Shown here one piece after another: positions 23,014 through 31,528 of a DNA stretch of 34,846 bases. Within the stretch, counting starts at the first letter, position 1, and every line of letters begins with the position of its first letter. Origin of the DNA: Anaerolineae bacterium. Its GTDB lineage: Bacteria; Chloroflexota; Anaerolineae; Aggregatilineales; Phototrophicaceae. The translations under genes and the position numbers were made by a program. The DNA lies in assembly GCA_030950085.1 (NCBI GenBank), contig JAUZRW010000236.1:1-34846 (forward strand), given 5' to 3'. The notes beneath the pieces are model-generated. The model ran no database searches. It had not been told where the DNA came from and saw only the letters and a program-made list of their open reading frames with translations.

Positions 23014-23175
23014 ACATGCTCCAGAGCTTACTTGTGCAATTTAGAACAATCTAAAAACAGTATAGTGCCAATTTTCACAAATTGATAGAGATAACTTGCT
23101 AGGAAATTGTAAAAAATCTTTGCGCCTTTCACCCTTTGGATCTTTGCGTTAAGCATTTTCTAAAAATAGCGAAGG

Positions 23176-23817
23176 TTACGCCAAGCGCATTGTCAGCAGG
23201 GCTGTAACTTCTGTGAGGAGCGTCATCATATAGCCCTCAGCCGGACAAGCATACATGCCATCTTGCACATAATCGGCTATAGCGCCACGCTGCACTTGTA
23301 AACCGACTCGTCCATAAGCATTGTTGATGATGTTGATATGCCATGTCTCGCTTTTGTGCGAGTAATCATGAACGTGATGCGAAAGGCGCGTACTAGCATT
23401 AAGCCAATCACCGTAAATTTGCTGAAATTGTGGCACAGCACTTTGGGTCGATTGGCACCGAATGAGGGCATAAACCCAATCGCGTAAGACATCGCCAAAA
23501 CTCGCTACAGCAAATTCAACTTCGGCGACTTTAAGACCAATCACATCGTTTATGCCGTACATACCATTGCGAAACACTGCTCGTAACGTATCCGCGACAG
23601 TAAGGGCATCCATCAGTGAAAATGCCTCTGGTATACTATCGAGAATACCTTGACGCAGTTCGTTCATTTCCGAACCACCCTTATCAATTGTTGCTAAACC
23701 TGTGAAATCTTTCGGTTCAAATAAGGCAACACCAAAGGTATCTGGTAAGTGATGTACGTCACGAAATATTTTTAGTGCTACAAAATCTTGTACTTGACCA
23801 TCAACTATTAAACGCAT
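23176..23817 (-). CDS. Conserved-looking protein of unknown function
   Basis: 213 residues; family not recognised. The N-terminus is MRLIVDGQVQDFVALKIFRD, then a mixed alpha/beta body with NELRQGILDSIPEAFSLMDA and a His-rich segment LSHHVHDYSHKSETWHINII around 140-160. The C-terminal part YVQDGMYACPAEGYMMTLLT is hydrophobic but not a clear membrane helix. The His/Asp cluster could bind metal; this is a guess from composition. AGAAG precedes the ATG. It is divergent from the GH114 gene with a 109-bp shared interval. Confidence 0.7.
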   Translation of the reverse strand: MRLIVDGQVQDFVALKIFRDVHHLPDTFGVALFEPKDFTGLATIDKGGSEMNELRQGILDSIPEAFSLMDALTVADTLRAVFRNGMYGINDVIGLKVAEVEFAVASFGDVLRDWVYALIRCQSTQSAVPQFQQIYGDWLNASTRLSHHVHDYSHKSETWHINIINNAYGRVGLQVQRGAIADYVQDGMYACPAEGYMMTLLTEVTALLTMRLA

Positions 23818-23926
23818 AATTTAGACTTCTATTGTGTGATTCTGAGGGTGAATAAAGATAGATGCTGTTTCGATTTCGCAAAGACTGTATTACAGGTATC
23901 ATAAGCCAAAATCAGGAGGAAATACA

Positions 23927-24784
23927 ATGCGCTATAGATGGATTTTACTATTGGCATGGATAATGGCGGTGATGACCGTTATCGCACAAGATATCACGAT
24001 AGAGACTTGGGCGTATCAACTGCAAAATGTCGATATAGATGCGCTTGCTGCGAGTGACTATGACCTCATTGTGATGGATTATTCTGCCGATGGCACGAGT
24101 GATGAGGCGTATAGTGCCGAAGAGATTGACCGTCTGCACGAAGCAGGAAAAATCGTTTTAGCCTATATGAGCGTTGGTGAAGCAGAAGATTATCGCTTTT
24201 ATTGGGATGATTCATGGGATGACAATCCGCCGACTTGGTTAGATGAAGAAAATCCCAATTGGGAAGGCAATTACAAAGTCCGCTATTGGGATGACGATTG
24301 GCAGGCATTGATTATCGACCATTATTTACAAGCGATTTTGGATGCTGATTTTGATGGCGTGTATCTCGATATTATTGATGCTTATGATTATTACGAAGCA
24401 CAAGGACGTGAATCTAGTGGGCAAGAGATGGTAGATTGGGTTGCTACGATAGCGACGGCTGCCCATGAACAGAATCCTGATTTCATGATTTTTCCGCAAA
24501 ATGGCGCACAACTCGCGCTTGATTACCCCGACTACCTTGATGTTGTAGATGGCATCGGTCAAGAAGATATCTATTATGGCTATGAGGCGGACAACGAAAT
24601 TATCCCCGATGATGCGCGTATCGAATTAGAAGCGGCTTTAGATGCCTTTGTTGAAGCCGATAAAATTGTTTTAGTCGTGGCATATACCGATGACCCCGAC
24701 CAAATAGCCGACCATACGACTCGTTCACAGGCACGCGGTTATATCCCATTGGCAACGTATCGAGACTTAGACCGCTTGCCCTAG
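23927..24784 (+). CDS. Secreted GH114-type putative glycoside hydrolase (TM1410/MJ1477-like)
   Basis: 285 residues with a strong Shine-Dalgarno (AGGAGG seven bases before the ATG). A signal peptide (1-20, cut near VIAQ) leads to one TIM-barrel domain. Landmarks of the endo-alpha-1,4-polygalactosaminidase/TM1410 superfamily are present: DLIVMDYSADG on strand 2, GKIVLAYMSVGEAEDYR, DFDGVYLDIIDAYDYY with the strand-end acidic residues, and FMIFPQNG. Family members cut galactosaminogalactan-type polymers or are uncharacterised, so a role in exopolysaccharide remodelling is inferred. The protein is very acidic, consistent with secretion. Confidence 0.88.
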   Translation: MRYRWILLLAWIMAVMTVIAQDITIETWAYQLQNVDIDALAASDYDLIVMDYSADGTSDEAYSAEEIDRLHEAGKIVLAYMSVGEAEDYRFYWDDSWDDNPPTWLDEENPNWEGNYKVRYWDDDWQALIIDHYLQAILDADFDGVYLDIIDAYDYYEAQGRESSGQEMVDWVATIATAAHEQNPDFMIFPQNGAQLALDYPDYLDVVDGIGQEDIYYGYEADNEIIPDDARIELEAALDAFVEADKIVLVVAYTDDPDQIADHTTRSQARGYIPLATYRDLDRLP

Positions 24785-24935
24785 CCATAAGTCATGCCCC
24801 CCATAGCATATTGTGTCTATCGAAAACTGAGACAAACAGCCTTTCATGTGATGCAACTTGCAGAGCTTGTGTTCGATATTGGAATTTTCTGTTAAAACTC
24901 AAGTCATTGATTTTATAAGATTTTGGAGTGAAACA

Positions 24936-26069
24936 ATGGCAGATTTTGTGATTATTGGTGGCGGCATATATGGTTGTACGGTGGCGTGGGAACTCGCACG
25001 GCGCGGTGCAGATGTACACTTGCTTGAGGCTAAAACCATTGCGAGTGGTGCTTCCGGCGGCTTGGGAAAACGCGGTGTCCGAGCCAATGGACGTGATTTG
25101 CGCGAACTGCCGTTTATGCGCCTCGCGTATGAGCAATGGGAAACCTTGCATGAGCAAATCGACGGCGAAACGGGCTATGAACGCTTAGGTCATCTATTGC
25201 TGATTGAGCGCGAAGCCGATTATGCCAGCGCAGCTGCCCACGCATGGCTTCAAGAGCAACAAGGCATCCCGACACGTCTCATTGCAGCCGATGAGCTACA
25301 CGAGATTGAACCCTATTTAAGCGAACAGGTTATCGCGGCTTTGTATTGTCCGCAAGATGGTGTTGCCGACCATACCCAAACCACAAAAAGTATGGCAAAA
25401 GCTGCCCAAAAACACGGCGCAATCATTCAAGAAAATACGATAGTGACAGGTTTGGAACGACAAGGCAACAAGGTGACAGCCGTTCTTGCCCAAACAAAAA
25501 ATGCTGAAATCCGTATCCCTGTGCATAAGCACGTTTTTCTATTGTCGAACAGCCATGCGCTCAAATTCATCCAAGAGCAATTCGGCATAACGCTTCCTGT
25601 TTGGTCAATGTTGCCACAGGTCATACGAACAGCTACTGTTAACCCGGTGCCTGTCAAGCACCTCATCGGACATGCCAACCGCACGTTAGCCATCAAGCCG
25701 CTTGCCAATAATGAGGTCATGATTTCTGGGGGATGGCATGGGAGGCAGAATCCTGAAACGGGACAAGCGGAAACTGTTCCCGAACAAGTGGAAGGCAATC
25801 GGGCAGAGGCAGTTGCAGTCTATCCAATCTTGGCGGATGTGCCAATTATTGAAGCCGCAGCAGACCGTAGCGAAGTGCTTTCCGCCGATGGTATCCCCAT
25901 CATTGATACTTTGTCTGCTGCCGAAAATATGATAATCGCTGTGGGGTGGTCAGGGCATGGTTGGGCAATTGCCCCAGCCGTCGGCAAAGTCATGGCAGAA
26001 TGGGCATTATCGAATAGCAAACCATCATTATTAAAACCATTTTGCTATAAGCGATTTGCACGGACTTAG
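24936..26069 (+). CDS. FAD-dependent oxidoreductase (DAO/glycine-oxidase fold)
   Basis: 377 residues from the ATG at 24936 with GGAG seven bases upstream; the longer open frame lacks a site. The dinucleotide motif FVIIGGGIYGCTVAWELARR is at the N-terminus. A flavin-binding stretch GASGGLGKRGVRANGRDLRE and the C-terminal IIAVGWSGHGWAIAPAVGKV follow, as in D-amino-acid oxidase/sarcosine oxidase-like enzymes. Substrate is not predictable. The sequence MISGGWHGRQNPETG precedes the C-terminal flavin region as in glycine oxidase/DadA relatives. A family B repeat begins at the next base after its stop codon. Confidence 0.92.
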   Translation: MADFVIIGGGIYGCTVAWELARRGADVHLLEAKTIASGASGGLGKRGVRANGRDLRELPFMRLAYEQWETLHEQIDGETGYERLGHLLLIEREADYASAAAHAWLQEQQGIPTRLIAADELHEIEPYLSEQVIAALYCPQDGVADHTQTTKSMAKAAQKHGAIIQENTIVTGLERQGNKVTAVLAQTKNAEIRIPVHKHVFLLSNSHALKFIQEQFGITLPVWSMLPQVIRTATVNPVPVKHLIGHANRTLAIKPLANNEVMISGGWHGRQNPETGQAETVPEQVEGNRAEAVAVYPILADVPIIEAAADRSEVLSADGIPIIDTLSAAENMIIAVGWSGHGWAIAPAVGKVMAEWALSNSKPSLLKPFCYKRFART

Positions 26070-26159
26070 TTCTCAACCAAAAAAGTTTTTATGTAGGGGC
26101 GCAAGGCATTGCGCCCGAAAAACACAAATCTAATCGTCAAGAATTAAATTGGTCAAGTG
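26070..26159 (+). repeat. Family B MITE-like repeat, copy 3 (complete)
   Basis: 90 bp with the CCAAAAAAGTTTTTATG block, GGGGCGCAAGGCATTGCGCCC core and ATTAAATTGGTCAAGTG end. Terminal bases TTCTCAACCAA against TTGGTCAAGTG are inverted repeats with some mismatches. It starts directly after the stop of the oxidoreductase and ends 21 bp before the PAC2 stop, filling the gap between two convergent genes. Confidence 0.85.
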
Positions 26160-26180
26160 ATAGTCACTTTGTTAAACAAG

Positions 26181-27137
26181 TTACTCAATTTCATCTTCAT
26201 CCAGCAAACGGCGAATTTCGTTTTCCCAAACGGATGCCAATGGATTAAATGGCACTTCATCGAAGGCATCAGCAAGCGTATCGAAGTACGAACGCAAACC
26301 GCTTTCCGGCGAGTTGCTATCGAGTTCTGCGATTTTTTCATCCAAGATACTGACCAATTTTTCGCTTTTGGTCTCCAAATCGGCAAGGTCAAAGCTAATC
26401 TTGAGGAAATGATTCACGCGGCGCATCACATTTAACCATGCCATGTAATCATTTTCCAAGCGCATTGAACTTCCGGTTATGGATACGTTGGTGAGGTCAA
26501 ATGTCGGCACAAAGGCATAGAAACTGACATAAGCCATCTGACGGTCAGCCGCTCGCCGACAAATGTACGCGCCAATACTTGCGCCGCCCTCATAATTGGA
26601 AAAGTTCACAGACAAGTCTTTTAACTCATCTTTGAGCGTGGGCAAACTATAAACGCTAGACACTGAGCGTTCTTTATCATAAGGCACTTCGGCATAAACA
26701 CCGCCAAAGCCAACAATGCGCGTCACATTGAGTTTCTTAGCCGCGTCTAACACTGTCGCCACATAGCGTTCGGCATCCAAATGTGGTTCTTCGCCCAAAA
26801 AGATAACAACCCCGTTGCCGTCAATCTCAGTATAATAGAATTTATTTTCTGGGATTTCTAAGGCTTTCGGGAAGCCATCCTTAAAGCGTATCACCGGACG
26901 CACTAGGTCATGTGTACCGGGAAATTGAAACAGATAAAAGCCGTCATTTTTGATGCTTCCAATAAAACGCGCCTTGTTTTCTTCAACAAGGTATTTGGGC
27001 AAAGCCGATGAGATAGAACCTGCGTCTGCCCATTGTCGCCACCCAATGAGCATCACGATATTGTCTGCTTGCGGAATTTCTTTCAGGTCAAGTGCTGAAT
27101 CCACAACTGTATCCTCCAACACGTCATTTACGTACAT
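26181..27137 (-). CDS. PAC2-family protein
   Basis: 318 residues with the PAC2 pattern: VMLIGWRQWADAGSISSALP near the start (conserved G-W-x-D-A-G), VIFLGEEPHLDAERYVATVL, RIVGFGGVYAEVPYDKERSV, and SNYEGGASIGAYICRRAADR, in which the GxxS/G-x-x-G helix is conserved. The C-terminal part (about 230-318) is a helical, acidic extension. PAC2 in eukaryotes chaperones proteasome assembly. Bacterial members occur in Actinobacteria and Chloroflexota, with unknown role; no proteasome genes are visible here. The Shine-Dalgarno is weak (TGGTTAG). Confidence 0.9.
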   Translation of the reverse strand: MYVNDVLEDTVVDSALDLKEIPQADNIVMLIGWRQWADAGSISSALPKYLVEENKARFIGSIKNDGFYLFQFPGTHDLVRPVIRFKDGFPKALEIPENKFYYTEIDGNGVVIFLGEEPHLDAERYVATVLDAAKKLNVTRIVGFGGVYAEVPYDKERSVSSVYSLPTLKDELKDLSVNFSNYEGGASIGAYICRRAADRQMAYVSFYAFVPTFDLTNVSITGSSMRLENDYMAWLNVMRRVNHFLKISFDLADLETKSEKLVSILDEKIAELDSNSPESGLRSYFDTLADAFDEVPFNPLASVWENEIRRLLDEDEIE

Positions 27138-27200
27138 AATTCTAACCAGTATATATCAGAAAATTACAGCACAGAAAATTCTGACAGGATTCATATTTTT

Positions 27201-27229
27201 AGGCGCGATGAAACCCTGAAAGGGACTTA
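27201..27229 (+). repeat. Family A repeat, 3' fragment
   Basis: AGGCGCGATGAAACCCTGAA then AGGGACTT matches only the terminal hairpin part of family A (GTGAAACCCCGAAAGGGGCTT). On the minus strand it reads AAGTCCCTTTCAGGGTTTCAT, which resembles a lone CRISPR repeat, but nothing repeats nearby. Confidence 0.55.
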
Positions 27230-27238
27230 TTGCAACCT

Positions 27239-27292
27239 TTGAAATAAGATATTTCACTATTTCAGAAATTGCAGTTTTTTGAAATAGCAATG
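27239..27292. other. Cluster of TTTCA/TGAAA inverted repeats
   Basis: GAAATA-AGA-TATTTC and then CTATTTCA...TGAAATAG form two adjacent perfect inverted repeats in the gap after the aminotransferase stop (27340). They may act as a transcription end or binding site; no T-run follows immediately on the minus strand. Confidence 0.35.
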
Positions 27293-27339
27293 GAAATTAC
27301 ATTATGAACTTAGAACATGACAAGTTGATAAATCAGTGA

Positions 27340-28554
27340 TCAGGTCACGAAATCAACGTTTTGACTATGCCTTTGCCAAGTGCCGTCTGCCAGAATATCT
27401 GTAATGCCATCAATCGCCAAACGCACTTCATCATCGGTGTTATAAAAATGCGGCGCAACCCGAATACCGGCATTCTCTCGATAGTCAATCTTGATATTGC
27501 GTGCCAGCAATTCACGCGAGACTTCGTAAGCATGAGGCGGATTCACCGTGACTGTTCCCCCTCGTACAGCCGAATCACGCGGCGATATCACAGGATAGCC
27601 CTTTTCGTCTGCTAGGGCGATAATCAGCGATGTTTGGCGAATCGATTTTTCGCGGATATTCTCAATGCCGACTTGTGCCAAAATATCGACACCGGGTTGG
27701 ATGGCATGGAGCGAGGCGATGCCCGGTGTGCCATTCATCAGGCGATAATTATCATCACGCCATTCCAAATTTTCAACATCAAAAGTAAACGGCGTTTTAT
27801 GAGACATCCAGCCGGTGACTTTCGGTTCAAGGGTCGTCAGCAAATCAGGGCGGACATACATGAAAACTCCACCCGGTCCCCCACACATCCACTTCAGCAC
27901 GCCGCCAATATAAAAATCGACATTCATTGCACTTACATCGACTGGAATCACACCGATACTGTGATAGCCATTGAAAACAACTTGTGCGCCGACAGCATGT
28001 GCTTTTTCGACGATTGCCTCTACGGGCATGATATAAGCACTCCGAAATAAGACATGCGAGATGCTGACCAAGCGTGTGTTTTCGTCAATGGCATCCAGCA
28101 TTTTTTGAGTATCAATCGTGATGCCATCCTCAGTTTTGACCATGTGAACCTGCATATGGTCGGGCAACCATCGCCGCAAGACATAAATATCACTCGGAAA
28201 ATCCATATCAGTAATGACCACTTTATTGCGTTTTTGGTCGCTAAAATCGAGCGCACCGAATAAGACACTATTGGCGATACTCGCATTTTGATGCACTAGC
28301 ACTGTATCGGGCGTTGCTCCCATAAGGGGCGCAATTTTATTGCCGACTGCACCATTCAGTTCAAACCATGTCGGATTATTGTCGTAAGAATTGCCCCATG
28401 CACTGACACCCAGCGTCGCCCATGAATCAGCATAGCTTTCGAGGCTTTGATAGACACCACGCGGCATTGCGCCCAGTGAATTACTAATCAGGTAGGTACA
28501 TTTTTCTAAAATCGGGAATTCGTCGCGCCATTTCAGAAGTGCATCGTTACTCAT
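27340..28554 (-). CDS. Kynureninase-like class V aminotransferase-fold enzyme
   Basis: 404 residues with GGAG before the ATG. The N-terminal YLISNSLGAMPR is typical of the kynureninase/class V branch of PLP enzymes. SISHVLFRSAYIMPVEAIVE precedes the PLP region. The PLP Lys is predicted at 221 (GGVLKWMCGGPGG). The residue 26 positions before it, normally the Asp that hydrogen-bonds the pyridine nitrogen of PLP, is Asn195 (VVFNGYHSIGVIPVDV). The C-terminal domain ends with ENAGIRVAPHFYNTDDEVRL as in kynureninases. True kynureninase activity (kynurenine to anthranilate) is doubtful because of that substitution and the lack of tryptophan-pathway neighbours. Confidence 0.85.
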   Translation of the reverse strand: MSNDALLKWRDEFPILEKCTYLISNSLGAMPRGVYQSLESYADSWATLGVSAWGNSYDNNPTWFELNGAVGNKIAPLMGATPDTVLVHQNASIANSVLFGALDFSDQKRNKVVITDMDFPSDIYVLRRWLPDHMQVHMVKTEDGITIDTQKMLDAIDENTRLVSISHVLFRSAYIMPVEAIVEKAHAVGAQVVFNGYHSIGVIPVDVSAMNVDFYIGGVLKWMCGGPGGVFMYVRPDLLTTLEPKVTGWMSHKTPFTFDVENLEWRDDNYRLMNGTPGIASLHAIQPGVDILAQVGIENIREKSIRQTSLIIALADEKGYPVISPRDSAVRGGTVTVNPPHAYEVSRELLARNIKIDYRENAGIRVAPHFYNTDDEVRLAIDGITDILADGTWQRHSQNVDFVT

Positions 28555-28648
28555 GCTTATCTCCAGATAAAAACTGCATTATGTCGCAGATTGTAACGCG
28601 CTTTCTATCACTTCCCAAACCCTCTCCGAAGCGTCAATCTTTCACACT

Positions 28649-28739
28649 TTGTTTAACAAACTATTTGCGATAATGCTCTAACACCGTCTTGCATTGCTAT
28701 TTTGTGTGAGGCGTGGTGAAACCCCGAAAGGGGCTTTTC
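28649..28739 (+). repeat. Family A dispersed repeat, copy 3
   Basis: TTGTTTAACAAACTAT opening, then a stem in which CTTGCA pairs with TGTGAG through G-T pairs, then ACCCCGAAAGGGGC and CTTTTC. Compared with copies 1-2 the first stem has base changes on one side that keep pairing. It lies in the divergent interval between the aminotransferase and the RdgB-type gene, 58 bases before the latter's -10 box. Confidence 0.85.
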
Positions 28740-28796
28740 TTGACATTTTGGCGCTTCAATGTCAGCATTTGCACTGTTAGCCATCAACCAGATTGT

Positions 28797-28802
28797 TATA
28801 AT
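28797..28802 (+). promoter_or_regulatory. -10 box for the RdgB-type gene
   Basis: TATAAT, about 30 bases before the gene's start codon. At 17-bp spacing the -35 position reads CTGTTA, a weak match. The gene-proximal position and lack of another candidate make it the likely promoter. Confidence 0.45.
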
Positions 28803-28835
28803 GATGCCGTTTGTTAAAATCATAGGACGTGACAT

Positions 28836-29438
28836 ATGGAATTACTGATTGCATCTCAGAATCAGGGCAAAATACGCGAGTATCAACGGCTATTGGCAGA
28901 TGTCGATTTTGAGGTGCTTGGTTTGGCAGATGTGGGACTCGATTCATTAGATGTTGAGGAGACGGGGACGACATTTGCAGAAAACGCAATTCTCAAAGCA
29001 AAAACCTATGCTGCGGCGAGTGGCAAATTAACGCTTGCCGATGATAGTGGCTTGGTTGTCGATGCACTTGATGGTGCGCCCGGTGTTTACAGCGCCCGGT
29101 ATGGTCAACCAGACTTTGATGATGGCGGACGGCGCAAATATCTATTAGAGAAGCTGACACATATTGCGAATGACCAACGCACGGCGCATTTCATGTGTGT
29201 GATTGCTGTCTATGACCCACGCACTGACACGACACATACTGTTGAAGGGCGTTGTGACGGGCAAATCTTAGAAGCAGAGCGTGACGGTGGCAAGGGCTTC
29301 GGCTATGATGCCCTCTTTCAACCCAATGGCTACACACAATCCTTTGCAGAACTCGCCCCTGAAGAGAAAAACCGCATCAGCCATCGTGGGAATGCGGTTA
29401 AGAAATTACCAGATATTCTCAAGCAAATTACAGGTTAG
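28836..29438 (+). CDS. rdgB: Non-canonical purine NTP pyrophosphatase (RdgB/HAM1 family)
   Basis: 200 residues. The family hydrolyses ITP, dITP and XTP to monophosphates, cleaning the nucleotide pool. Signatures: ELLIASQNQGKIREYQRLL (SxNxxK triphosphate-binding), FAENAILKAKTYAAASG with the catalytic Glu, LADDSGLVVDALDGAPGVYS (metal-binding Asp pair) and GKGFGYDALFQPNG, then RISHRGNAVKKL at the C-terminus. All are intact and the length is standard. ATAGGA lies eight bases before the ATG. It is the first gene after the family A repeat and its 3' end runs into a family B repeat. Confidence 0.95.
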   Translation: MELLIASQNQGKIREYQRLLADVDFEVLGLADVGLDSLDVEETGTTFAENAILKAKTYAAASGKLTLADDSGLVVDALDGAPGVYSARYGQPDFDDGGRRKYLLEKLTHIANDQRTAHFMCVIAVYDPRTDTTHTVEGRCDGQILEAERDGGKGFGYDALFQPNGYTQSFAELAPEEKNRISHRGNAVKKLPDILKQITG

Positions 29439-29459
29439 TTTTCAGTTTTCAGTTGATAG

Positions 29460-29550
29460 TACATGACCAAAAAAGTTTTTATGTAGGGGCGCAAGGCATT
29501 GCGCCCAAAAAACACATCATCTAATTTTCAAAGATTAAATTGGTCGAGTA
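29460..29550 (+). repeat. Family B MITE-like repeat, copy 4 (complete)
   Basis: 91 bp with left end TACATGACCAA and right end TTGGTCGAGTA, and core GGGGCGCAAGGCATTGCGCCC. It is bordered by TTTTCAG iterations on both sides (29437-29453 and 29560-29572). ATAG occurs on both sides of the element. The rest of 29439-29659 holds nothing recognisable. Confidence 0.85.
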
Positions 29551-29659
29551 ATAGTTGACAGTTTTCAGTCTGTTTGACTCTATATCTGAATTTTTCTTGG
29601 ACTGCCAACCTGATTAAACTTTATCTCATGATGATTATCGCTCGAAAGACTCAGAACTT

Positions 29660-30673
29660 TCAACTTCCTGCTTGCTGTGCTTCCCATTTCTCACGCACAC
29701 GAGACCACACATCGGGATTCAAGATACTGTGCGGACGTTCACCGCGTAGCACCATCATCACCTGTTCCATTGCCAGTTCATAAATGCGGAGTTTGCCCGC
29801 AAATGTGGCTGAGGCAACATGCGGCGTAATAATCACATTCTCATAGGTCATCAGAGGGCTTGTCGGCAAGGGGGGTTCGGGTTCTGTGACATCTAACCCT
29901 GCGCCCCAGAGATGCCCGTTTTCAATGACCTCTAACAAAGCCTCTTCATCAACGTGTCCGCCGCGTGCCGTATTGATGAAAATAGCGCCTTTTTTCATCT
30001 GTGCAAAGCGTTCAGCATTCATGATTTTGTGCGTTGCATCATTGAGGGGCAAATGCAGCGAGACGACATCGGACATACCTAGCAATTTTTCCATCGAATC
30101 AACTAAGTCGATATCAGCTTCGGCAGCTTTTTCCAATGGACAATAGGGGTCATAGGCTGCGACTTTCATGCCTAAGCCCTGCGCGATTTTTGCAACATGC
30201 GAGCCAATCCGTCCACATCCGACAAGCCCCATTTGCTTGCCATAGAGTTCATAACCGCGATATTCTCCATAAAAATTGCGCTTGCCACCGTCTGCGAGAA
30301 CTCGGCGCAGTTTAAGGTCAATTTGCCGCATACTCCGCGCTACACCCATCATCAGCGTAATCGCACATTCTGCTGTGGAAATTGTAGGACCATCGGGCGT
30401 ATTGCAAACCGCGACTCCGGCTGCTGTTGCTGCGTCAACATCCACACGGTCATAGCCAATACCGAGACGAACAATCATCAGGAGATTCGGTACTTGTGCC
30501 ATCACTTCGGCAGTGTAATGGAGTCCACCTGCGACAATAACCTGTGCGTCTCCGATTGCTTGTAAGCGATTATCAGGTGTCGCACTGCCCGGTCCTAAAA
30601 CGGTGATAGACTTATCCAGACGCGGCGCATATGACGCTAAAATATCTCTTTCAAACCAGACATTGTTATTCAC
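29660..30673 (-). CDS. D-2-hydroxyacid dehydrogenase (phosphoglycerate-dehydrogenase-like)
   Basis: 337 residues from a GTG with AAAGG 11 bases upstream. NAD-binding motif MGLVGCGRIGSHVAKIA (Gly at about 151-156). The catalytic Arg237 (NTARGG), Glu266 (DVTEPEP) and His285 (TPHVASAT) are intact. VRLGIGYDRVDVDAATAAGV is closest to the SerA/CtBP branch. There is no ACT domain, so it is not a full SerA. It is only moderately similar to the 9384-10367 enzyme and has a longer N-terminus, so it is a separate paralog and not a recent copy. Substrate unknown. Confidence 0.92.
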   Translation of the reverse strand: MNNNVWFERDILASYAPRLDKSITVLGPGSATPDNRLQAIGDAQVIVAGGLHYTAEVMAQVPNLLMIVRLGIGYDRVDVDAATAAGVAVCNTPDGPTISTAECAITLMMGVARSMRQIDLKLRRVLADGGKRNFYGEYRGYELYGKQMGLVGCGRIGSHVAKIAQGLGMKVAAYDPYCPLEKAAEADIDLVDSMEKLLGMSDVVSLHLPLNDATHKIMNAERFAQMKKGAIFINTARGGHVDEEALLEVIENGHLWGAGLDVTEPEPPLPTSPLMTYENVIITPHVASATFAGKLRIYELAMEQVMMVLRGERPHSILNPDVWSRVREKWEAQQAGS

Positions 30674-30757
30674 AATTCAAATAACCTTTCGGAAAATAGT
30701 TCCTAATGCAGCCACAAACCATCTGGCTTGAATGATTCGGGCGCACACGCAGGTCGA

Positions 30758-31480
30758 TTAAATCGCCTCATCCCAGACAGATTTCGGACGGTCACTGTCC
30801 ATTTCTTGACCTTCAGGAGTCATCGGCAGGAGTTTTTTCTCGAACAAGAAGAGCATCACAAAGCCGGTGATGAAACCTTGCCCTAGTACCGCTAGTGCCA
30901 TGATTAGCAGTGCAGCCCATCCAGAATCAAAATCGAGGAAAGACTGGTTGCGATATATCAATCCGCTAAAGACGATTCCTGCAATCGCATTACCGAGTAT
31001 CCATAACCATGCTTGTTTAACGGCGTGGCGCAGTGATAACCATTGAAATGCCGCAACACACAGCACAAAAACAGGCATCATCAAAAATGTCCCCCAATCA
31101 TTAGCATAGTAATAGAGATAGGAAGAGAAAATATTTTCAACAGCAGAAACCACGCCATAGACCGCAATCGCACCGACAGCGCCGCCGAGCATCGTCCATT
31201 TACGCCAACTATCTGCCGCCCAATAGAGTTTGTTCCGCAGCAACCAGCGTTGCAAAGTCGCTATGGCTATACTGATACTGATGCCCATTAAAGGCGCAAT
31301 CGTAACAGCGAGTATGATATCGTTATCTGGCATATAAGGAAAGACACCCTGCATCACAAAGGCAATCGGTACCATAACCAAGCCTATCATCAACACAGCG
31401 AGCGGCCATATAAATACACTACAAGCAACCCACCATAACAAGAAATGTAACGGGCGAATGCGATAGAGATTTTTCATCAT
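30758..31480 (-). CDS. Six-helix membrane protein, paralog A
   Basis: 240 residues from the ATG at 31480; a second ATG immediately follows, and the TTG at 31504 gives a longer form with an AAGAAGG. The start is therefore uncertain by up to eight codons. Hydrophobic segments at about 8-30, 45-65, 85-105, 118-140, 150-172 and 185-210. The block FQWLSLRHAVKQAWLWILGN then GIVFSGLIYRNQ is shared with the neighbouring 31529-32242 protein. The family (membrane proteins with a QWxxLR motif) is common in Cyanobacteria and Chloroflexota; function unknown. The gap to its upstream paralog is 48 bp. Confidence 0.75.
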   Translation of the reverse strand: MMKNLYRIRPLHFLLWWVACSVFIWPLAVLMIGLVMVPIAFVMQGVFPYMPDNDIILAVTIAPLMGISISIAIATLQRWLLRNKLYWAADSWRKWTMLGGAVGAIAVYGVVSAVENIFSSYLYYYANDWGTFLMMPVFVLCVAAFQWLSLRHAVKQAWLWILGNAIAGIVFSGLIYRNQSFLDFDSGWAALLIMALAVLGQGFITGFVMLFLFEKKLLPMTPEGQEMDSDRPKSVWDEAI

Positions 31481-31528
31481 AATGTCAGTTTTGCCCTTCT
31501 TCAAAATGACGATATTTACAACATTTGA

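Noticed and set aside
26070-26159. Family B copies as plain intrinsic terminators
   Set aside because: The core could terminate transcription, but conservation over the full 90 bp including inverted ends is not expected of independent terminators.
27201-27340. CRISPR array
   Set aside because: Only one repeat-like unit is present, with no second copy at spacer distance and no cas gene in the window.
27634-28050. 138-codon rightward open frame
   Set aside because: Fully antisense to the kynureninase-like gene, with a composition typical of reverse-strand shadows.
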